From assembly GCA_020445045.1 (NCBI GenBank), contig JAGRHI010000078.1, positions 435 through 7,361 of the forward strand: a DNA stretch of 6,927 bases, given 5' to 3'. The translations under genes were made by a program, and so were the position numbers. Of the stretch, positions 5,462 to 6,927 are shown piece after piece (position 1 is the first letter of the stretch; every line of letters begins with the position of its first letter). The DNA is from Candidatus Competibacteraceae bacterium. Lineage in GTDB: Bacteria > Pseudomonadota > Gammaproteobacteria > Competibacterales > Competibacteraceae. Below the pieces are notes generated by a model. The model saw only the letters and a list, made by a program, of their open reading frames with translations, had not been told where the DNA came from and made no database searches.

Positions 5462-6927
5462 TCAGGATAGACGCCGTCGGCGATGCCGCAGCAACACCAG
5501 CGAGCGGCCCTGCACCGGATAGGGTTCCTCGGCCGGGTGCTCGTCGCCACCGACCGGGCGACCCTGCGGTAAGGCGGTATCGACCAGTACCTCGAACGGC
5601 GACCCGTCCCGCAGGATCGGCAGCATGAACAGGATTTCTTCGTGATAGGAATTGACCAACAACAGAAAATCGTCGTCTTGCAGGGCGTGGCCGCGCTCGT
5701 CCCAGTCGCCTAGCCCATCGCCGGGCAGGTACAGCCCCAGACAACGGGCATAGTCGTGGGTCCATTCGTCGTCGTCGATCTCGCGGCCGTCGGGGTTGAA
5801 CCAAAGAATGTCGCGGACGCCGTCGCCATGGATACCGCGAAAAAAATGCCGGCGGCGAAACGTGGGATGCCGGCGGCGAATCTGGATCAGGCGCTGGGTG
5901 AACTCCAACAACTCGCGATTCTCCCGCAACCAGGCCAAATCCCAATCCAACCAACTGAGTTCGTTGTCCTGGCAATAGGCGTTGTTGTTGCCGCGTTGGG
6001 TGCGGCCGACCTCGTCGCCGGCCAGCAACATCGGCACGCCCTGCGACAACAGCAGGGTCGCCAGCAGATTACGCCGCTGGTGCAAGCGTAGCGCCAGCAC
6101 GGCCGAATCGTCGGTGTCACCCTCCGCCCCGCAGTTCCAACTGCGGTTGTGCGAATCGCCGTCCTGGTTATTCTCGCCGTTGGCCTCGTTGTGACGCTCG
6201 TTGTGGCTGACCAGATCGTACAGGGTGAACCCATCGTGGGCAGTGATGAAATTGATGCTGGCGTGCGGGCGGCGGCCGTTGTGTTGGTACAGATCGGCGG
6301 AACCGGTCAAGCGGTAGGCCAGCTCACCGATCAATCCGCCCTCGCCGCGCCAATAGTCGCGCACCACGTCGCGATACTTGCCGTTCCACTCGCTCCAGCC
6401 GACCGGAAACTGGCCAACTTGATAGCCATTCTCGCCCACGTCCCACGGCTCGGCGATCAACTTGACCCGCGATAGCACCGGGTCCTGCTGGATCACGTCC
6501 ATGAACGTGCCGTTCTGATCGATCGTGCCGTCCGCTTCCCGCGCCAGCACGGCGGCCAGGTCGAAACGGAAGCCGTCCACATGCATCTCTTGCACCCAGT
6601 AGCGCAGGCTGTCCATCACCATCTGCAACACCCGGGGATGAGCGGTGTTCAGGGTGTTGCCGCAGCCGGTGTAATCCATGGTGTAGCGCGGATGTTCGGG
6701 CGACAAGCGATAATAACTGGCATTGTCGATGCCGCGAAAACTCAGGGTCGGGCCGAGTTGATTGCCTTCGGCGGTGTGGTTGTACACCACGTCGAGGATC
6801 ACTTCGATACCGGCCGAGTGCAGCGACTTGACCATGCTCTTGAATTCGGCGACCGGATTGTCGGTGGCGGCGTAGCGCGGGTCCGGAGCGAAATAGCCCA
6901 GTGGGCTGTAGCCCCAATAATTGCGCA
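5462..6927 (-). CDS. glgX: Glycogen debranching enzyme GlgX, 5' part outside the window
   Basis: The visible part is 487 residues plus stop. The reading frame runs off the right edge, so the N-terminal glycogen-binding domain (roughly 170 residues, judged from the E. coli length of 657) is outside. The edge starts at NYWGYSPLGYFAPDPRYA, a hallmark of GlgX and isoamylases. The GH13 regions follow in order: DVVYNHT (near 6793), GFRFDLA with the nucleophile Asp (near 6562), AEPWD with the acid Glu (near 6451) and TAHD with the third carboxylate (near 6235). The GDEVGRTQRGNNNAYCQDNE stretch is also typical of this subfamily. The enzyme removes short branches from glycogen by cutting alpha-1,6 links in the cytoplasm. 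The ATG at 6835 is internal and not the true start. The gene converges with the vapC remnant across 37 bases, where no clear terminator is seen. Confidence 0.96.
   Translation of the reverse strand, partial: RNYWGYSPLGYFAPDPRYAATDNPVAEFKSMVKSLHSAGIEVILDVVYNHTAEGNQLGPTLSFRGIDNASYYRLSPEHPRYTMDYTGCGNTLNTAHPRVLQMVMDSLRYWVQEMHVDGFRFDLAAVLAREADGTIDQNGTFMDVIQQDPVLSRVKLIAEPWDVGENGYQVGQFPVGWSEWNGKYRDVVRDYWRGEGGLIGELAYRLTGSADLYQHNGRRPHASINFITAHDGFTLYDLVSHNERHNEANGENNQDGDSHNRSWNCGAEGDTDDSAVLALRLHQRRNLLATLLLSQGVPMLLAGDEVGRTQRGNNNAYCQDNELSWLDWDLAWLRENRELLEFTQRLIQIRRRHPTFRRRHFFRGIHGDGVRDILWFNPDGREIDDDEWTHDYARCLGLYLPGDGLGDWDERGHALQDDDFLLLVNSYHEEILFMLPILRDGSPFEVLVDTALPQGRPVGGDEHPAEEPYPVQGRSLVLLRHRRRRLS

Noticed and set aside
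5328..5975. Long open frame of 215 codons on the minus strand within glgX
   Set aside because: It overlaps glgX in another frame. The translation is dominated by Arg, Pro and Ala with no family pattern, as expected for a shadow of a GC-rich gene.

Overview
The window looks like chromosomal DNA from a GC-rich proteobacterium, probably a gammaproteobacterium. This is judged only from the style of the Uup and GlgX proteins. It carries a mobile integron-type cassette array on its left side.

Positions 1 to 2617 are an array of integron gene cassettes, all read leftwards (minus strand). Two complete attC recombination sites (567-632 and 1502-1579) and one cut by the window edge (1-56) separate the genes. 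A bare core site (2611-2617) marks the upstream end. Both complete attC sites show the expected imperfect inverted repeat with an extrahelical base. Within each cassette the core heptamer at its start is the exact reverse complement of the one that opens its own attC. The cassettes, in order of reading, are: (A) a small four-helix membrane protein plus a membrane-anchored TIR-domain protein, overlapping as a two-gene unit; (B) an AT-rich gene for an HNH-like zinc-finger protein that starts with TTG; (C) a YcxB-like membrane protein. An integron integrase gene would be expected just right of 2617, read rightwards, and there is none. The array is therefore an integrase-less attC cluster (a CALIN) or a truncated integron.

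Positions 2618 to about 3029 hold an AT-rich boundary stretch and the 3' end of a Phd/YefM-type antitoxin gene (plus strand) without its start or toxin partner. From 3030 to 4922 (minus) lies a complete uup gene, an ABC-F ATPase. A divergent region of about 150 bp follows, then an intact vapB antitoxin gene (5076-5333, plus) whose vapC partner is reduced to its last 27 codons or fewer (to 5424). The window ends with the 3' three quarters of a glgX-type glycogen debranching gene (5462 to the right edge, minus).

The housekeeping genes (uup, glgX) are conventional. The candidate for an undescribed system is cassette A: a TIR effector with two transmembrane helices, translationally coupled to a four-helix membrane partner, packaged as one mobile unit. 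This arrangement suggests a small membrane-based defence module, but the sequence alone does not prove it.
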